Below, piece after piece: positions 61,441 to 64,000 of a stretch of DNA of 64,000 bases (the stretch's first letter is position 1; every line of letters begins with the position of its first letter). The stretch is from Arthrobacter gandavensis (lineage in GTDB: Bacteria > Actinomycetota > Actinomycetes > Actinomycetales > Micrococcaceae), in the NCBI RefSeq assembly GCF_009192735.1, contig NZ_VTFU01000007.1, positions 1 through 64,000 of the forward strand. Direction: 5' to 3'. The notes beneath the pieces were generated by a model. That model was not told the origin of the DNA and made no database searches. It worked only from the letters and a program-made list of their open reading frames with translations. Made by a program: the position numbers and the translations under genes.

Positions 61441-62937
61441 ATGTACGGGGTCAAGAAGGACAGCACGGAGCACAACCCGGAGGGCGCCAAGGCCTCCGGA
61501 CTCGCCCCTGCCGGCTGTTCCGGGAAGCCCGTTGCGGCAGAAGCTGCGCTGCTGGCCGGGTTGATTGATTCCATTCGGGCGTTGGAGGAACTCAAGGCAG
61601 CCGCCTCGGCAGCCCAGGCCCGGGCAACGGCAATCTTCGACGCAATGACCCGGCGCTCCCAAGCGGCAGCCGGAGTGAAAGCCGACCAGCTCGGCAAAGG
61701 TGTCGGAGCCCAAATCGGGTTCGCCCGCCGCGAGTCCCCGCACCGCGGAACCCGGCTGCTGGGTCTGGCACGGATCCTGACCCGAGAAATGCCCCACACC
61801 CTGCACGCCTTGACCCTCGGAGTGATCAGCGAATGGCGGGCCACCCTGTTGGTCCGGGAGACCGCGTGCCTGTCCCTGACGGACCGGCAGAAGGTTGACG
61901 AAGTCATTGCCGGGAACCTGGATGAGCTCGAGCAGCTCGGGGACCGGGCGCTGATCGCCAAAATCAAGACCCTGTCCTACGCCATGGATCCGCACGCCGT
62001 GGTCAACCGTGCCGCGCATGCCGTCTCGGAGCGGTTTGTGTCCTGCCGTCCAGCACCGGACACCATGACCTATCTGACCGCACTGCTGCCCGTGGGCCAG
62101 GGCGTGGGAGTGTATGCGGCGCTGACCCGGGAAGCGGACCGGCTCCGCGCTGCCGGGGACCCGCGGACCAAGGGCCAGATCATGGCCGACACCCTGGTGG
62201 AACGCACCACCGGACAAGTCAGGGCCGAGGATGTGCGGATCGAGGTGCAGCTGATCATGACGGACCGGGCCCTGCTGGCCGGAACCGCGGAACCGGCCGT
62301 GCTGCCCGGCTACGGGATGCTGCCCGCACAAACGGCACGGGACCTGATCCGCCGGAACTCAACCGCCAGCGGCGCAGCTTCCCGGAACACAGCCTTGGGG
62401 ATGCCCGCGGACCCGGTTAAACCTTCGGGAAAGCCGGCCGACCCGGACAAATCAGCACGCATCTGGTTGCGGCGGCTTTACACGGCACCATCCACCGGAC
62501 AGCTGGTGGGCGTGGATTCCCGTGCCCGGCTGGTGCCCGAGGGCTTGGCCCGGTTCATCGCGGCCAGAGACCAGGTATGCCGGATGCCGTGGTGCGGTGC
62601 TCCGATCCGGCACTTTGACCACATCCGCCCGGTCCGGGCCGGCGGAACCACCAGTGCAGAGAACATCCAGGGCTTATGCGAGGCCTGCAACCAGGCCAAG
62701 GAAGCACCGGGTTGGACCACACGCACCCTTGACGGACCACCAACACCGCCCATTGAGTCTCCGGCTCCGAAGGCTGTTGTTCCGAACGGTCCTCCGGCCA
62801 TCCATACGCCTCCGGTCATCCATACGGTGGAAACACTCACGCCCACCGGACATGTCTACCGATCCACCGCACCGCCCTTGCCCGGATCCAGGCCGGCCCC
62901 TCCGTGTTGTCCGGGCAACAGAGCCAGGTCAGGATAG
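61441..62937 (+). CDS. DUF222 and HNH endonuclease domain protein
   Basis: This 498-aa protein has the DUF222 region (about residues 20-270; LAGLIDSIRALEELKAAASAAQARATAIFDAM and VISEWRATLLVRETACL). An HNH nuclease domain follows near 375-420 (DQVCRMPWCGAPIRHFDHIRPVRAGGTTSAENIQGLCEACNQAK), with the metal-binding Cys pairs and His-Asp-His triad in RHFDHI. The last 75 residues are Pro-rich. Such genes are abundant in actinobacteria. They are proposed to be mobile or selfish nucleases, though no target is known here. Its 3' end overlaps the next gene, on the other strand, by 9 bp. Confidence 0.86.
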   Translation: MYGVKKDSTEHNPEGAKASGLAPAGCSGKPVAAEAALLAGLIDSIRALEELKAAASAAQARATAIFDAMTRRSQAAAGVKADQLGKGVGAQIGFARRESPHRGTRLLGLARILTREMPHTLHALTLGVISEWRATLLVRETACLSLTDRQKVDEVIAGNLDELEQLGDRALIAKIKTLSYAMDPHAVVNRAAHAVSERFVSCRPAPDTMTYLTALLPVGQGVGVYAALTREADRLRAAGDPRTKGQIMADTLVERTTGQVRAEDVRIEVQLIMTDRALLAGTAEPAVLPGYGMLPAQTARDLIRRNSTASGAASRNTALGMPADPVKPSGKPADPDKSARIWLRRLYTAPSTGQLVGVDSRARLVPEGLARFIAARDQVCRMPWCGAPIRHFDHIRPVRAGGTTSAENIQGLCEACNQAKEAPGWTTRTLDGPPTPPIESPAPKAVVPNGPPAIHTPPVIHTVETLTPTGHVYRSTAPPLPGSRPAPPCCPGNRARSG

Positions 62938-63243
62938 GGAATCGTCCGGATCTTCCGGATGGATGCCCACTTTGCTCATCGCATTGAACCACTCCATATC
63001 TTCCAGATAATTGCGGAAGAACAGTCGGCCGGACGCCTTATCGACGAGCGTTACACCCCGGCCGACGGGCTCAAATCCGGATTCCGCATCAATAAGCGAT
63101 TCCCGTGCTCCATCGATAAGAACCCACACGTCCTCGTTCTCAAACCCGTAAGCCGCCACCATATAGGTACCCCGGTAATCTCCGGCCCATTTCTTGGCCA
63201 AAGACCTATAGGCAATGTGCCGGGCCTCTTCAAAGCTGATCAT
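62929..63243 (-). CDS. small hypothetical protein, faintly YrhB/Imm35-like
   Basis: This 104-aa acidic protein has an N-terminal helix (FEEARHIAYRSLAKKW), an aromatic sheet-like middle (TYMVAAYGFENEDVWVLIDG), a GVTLVDKASGRLFF strand and a C-terminal NYLEDMEWFNAMSKVG helix. This order resembles YrhB/Imm35-type small immunity proteins, but only weakly, and I cannot confirm it. An AGGAAAG site is 9 nt before the ATG. It converges with the DUF222/HNH gene and overlaps its last 9 bp, so the two may have a linked history. Confidence 0.5.
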   Translation of the reverse strand: MISFEEARHIAYRSLAKKWAGDYRGTYMVAAYGFENEDVWVLIDGARESLIDAESGFEPVGRGVTLVDKASGRLFFRNYLEDMEWFNAMSKVGIHPEDPDDSLS

Positions 63244-63340
63244 TGTTCACATCTTTCCTGGGCCCAATGGGAGCTATACCCTATCCCCACATCGCGCCCG
63301 CCACTGAGCACGGGAATTCTCAACGGAAAGAGGTCTCGCC

Positions 63341-64000
63341 ATGACGACCATGCAGCCGGGAACGGAACCTTCCCTGAAAAAAGTGCTGGGCAGGCTGGAT
63401 GTCCTGGCCATCGGTTTCGGTGCGATGATCGGCTTCGGCTGGGTGGTCCTGACCGGAGGTTGGCTGGAGTCAGCAGGAACCATGGGCGCGGCAGCCGCGA
63501 TGGTGGCCGGCGGGATCATCATGTCCGTCGTCGGCCTGACCTATGCGGAACTGTGCGCCGCCATGCCAAAGGCCGGCGGCGAACACAACTACATCATGAG
63601 CGCGATGGGACCACGGATTTCCTTCATCGGGTCCTGGGCCATCATCGGCGGATACGTCACCATCGTCGCCTTTGAAGCCGTGGCACTGCCGCGGACGGCG
63701 GAATACATTTTTCCCGACCTAAGCCAGATTCCGCTATGGGAAGTCGCCGGCTTTGAAGTGCACCTGACCTGGGCGCTGGTCGGCGCCATTGCTGCTGTCC
63801 TGATCACCTGGATCAATATCCGGGGCGTGAAGGAAGCCGGGATTGTGCAGACCTTCGTCGTCCTGTTCCTTCTGGCCATCGGAGTGGTCATGATTGCCGG
63901 CTCATTCACCGGCGGGTCCGTTGCCAACATGGAACCGTGGTTCAACGGCGGCATGAACGGGTTCTTCGCAGTACTCGTCGTCGTCCCGTTCCTCTTTATC
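63341..64000 (+). CDS. APC-family amino acid permease (cut by the window end)
   Basis: The first 220 codons of an APC-superfamily permease are visible, open to the window edge. After a short polar start come helix 1 (VLAIGFGAMIGFGWVVLTGGW, with the GxMIGxG turn used in substrate binding), helix 2, and the consensus loop YAELCAAMPKAGGEHNYIM. Further helices follow, including LVGAIAAVLITWINIRGVKEAG. It is a probable importer of amino acids or amines. The C-terminal half is missing from the window. GGAAAGAGG lies before the ATG. Confidence 0.85.
   Translation, partial: MTTMQPGTEPSLKKVLGRLDVLAIGFGAMIGFGWVVLTGGWLESAGTMGAAAAMVAGGIIMSVVGLTYAELCAAMPKAGGEHNYIMSAMGPRISFIGSWAIIGGYVTIVAFEAVALPRTAEYIFPDLSQIPLWEVAGFEVHLTWALVGAIAAVLITWINIRGVKEAGIVQTFVVLFLLAIGVVMIAGSFTGGSVANMEPWFNGGMNGFFAVLVVVPFLFI

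Overview
The window is a 64 kb piece of a high-GC actinobacterial chromosome. Most genes look like those of Arthrobacter and other Micrococcaceae: a GabD1-type semialdehyde dehydrogenase, an actinobacterial PutA, a DUF222/HNH endonuclease gene, an allulose/tagatose epimerase close to the one I recall from Arthrobacter, NarL-type two-component genes, and many genes whose start codon sits 6-8 nt after a TANNNT -10 box, as in leaderless transcripts. The genus is inferred from recalled similarity and not tested by a search. I see no rRNA, tRNA, insertion sequence, prophage or CRISPR array.

Layout. 0.1-10.1 kb holds mostly single housekeeping or stress genes (GyrI-like protein, NUDIX hydrolase, SRPBCC protein, TRIC channel, gabD1, a dihydrofolate reductase-like protein, a TPP enzyme). 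Within it is a minus-strand set: an RsbQ-like hydrolase, a PAS-histidine kinase and a GtrA-family protein. 10.2-22.5 kb is one tightly packed plus-strand operon of 11 genes: DeoR regulator, rhamnulokinase-like kinase, a rhamnose-type ABC importer (4 genes), class II aldolase, ketose 3-epimerase, and a second, ribose-type ABC importer (3 genes). It reads as a route for taking up a rare ketose, epimerising it, phosphorylating it at C1 and cleaving it to DHAP plus an aldehyde. 22.5-35 kb holds amt, an HdeD-like protein, an SGNH hydrolase, a phosphoribosyltransferase, an SDR, an M20 amidohydrolase/AbgT/ATP-grasp trio, fadD and a PRC-barrel/DUF2382 protein. 34.4-39.1 kb is a divergent LysR-putA pair. 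39.4-49.9 kb holds small hypotheticals, an SDR, malQ, a sensor kinase/regulator with an ABC-2 exporter, an M20 hydrolase and a DoxX-like protein.

50.1-59.0 kb is a restriction-modification island. A DUF6308 gene faces four overlapping minus-strand genes: a 690-aa degenerate methyltransferase-like protein, then hsdM, hsdS and hsdR. The first gene has an HTH-like N-terminus, a methylase-like middle without recognisable SAM or NPPF motifs, and a specificity-domain-like tail with a coiled coil. This extra fourth component is the most unusual item here. 59.2-61.3 kb is a three-gene operon for membrane-anchored or lipid-anchored extracytoplasmic proteins, with a large palindrome in its leader. The window ends with a DUF222/HNH gene, a small convergent immunity-like gene and the start of an amino-acid permease gene cut by the window edge.
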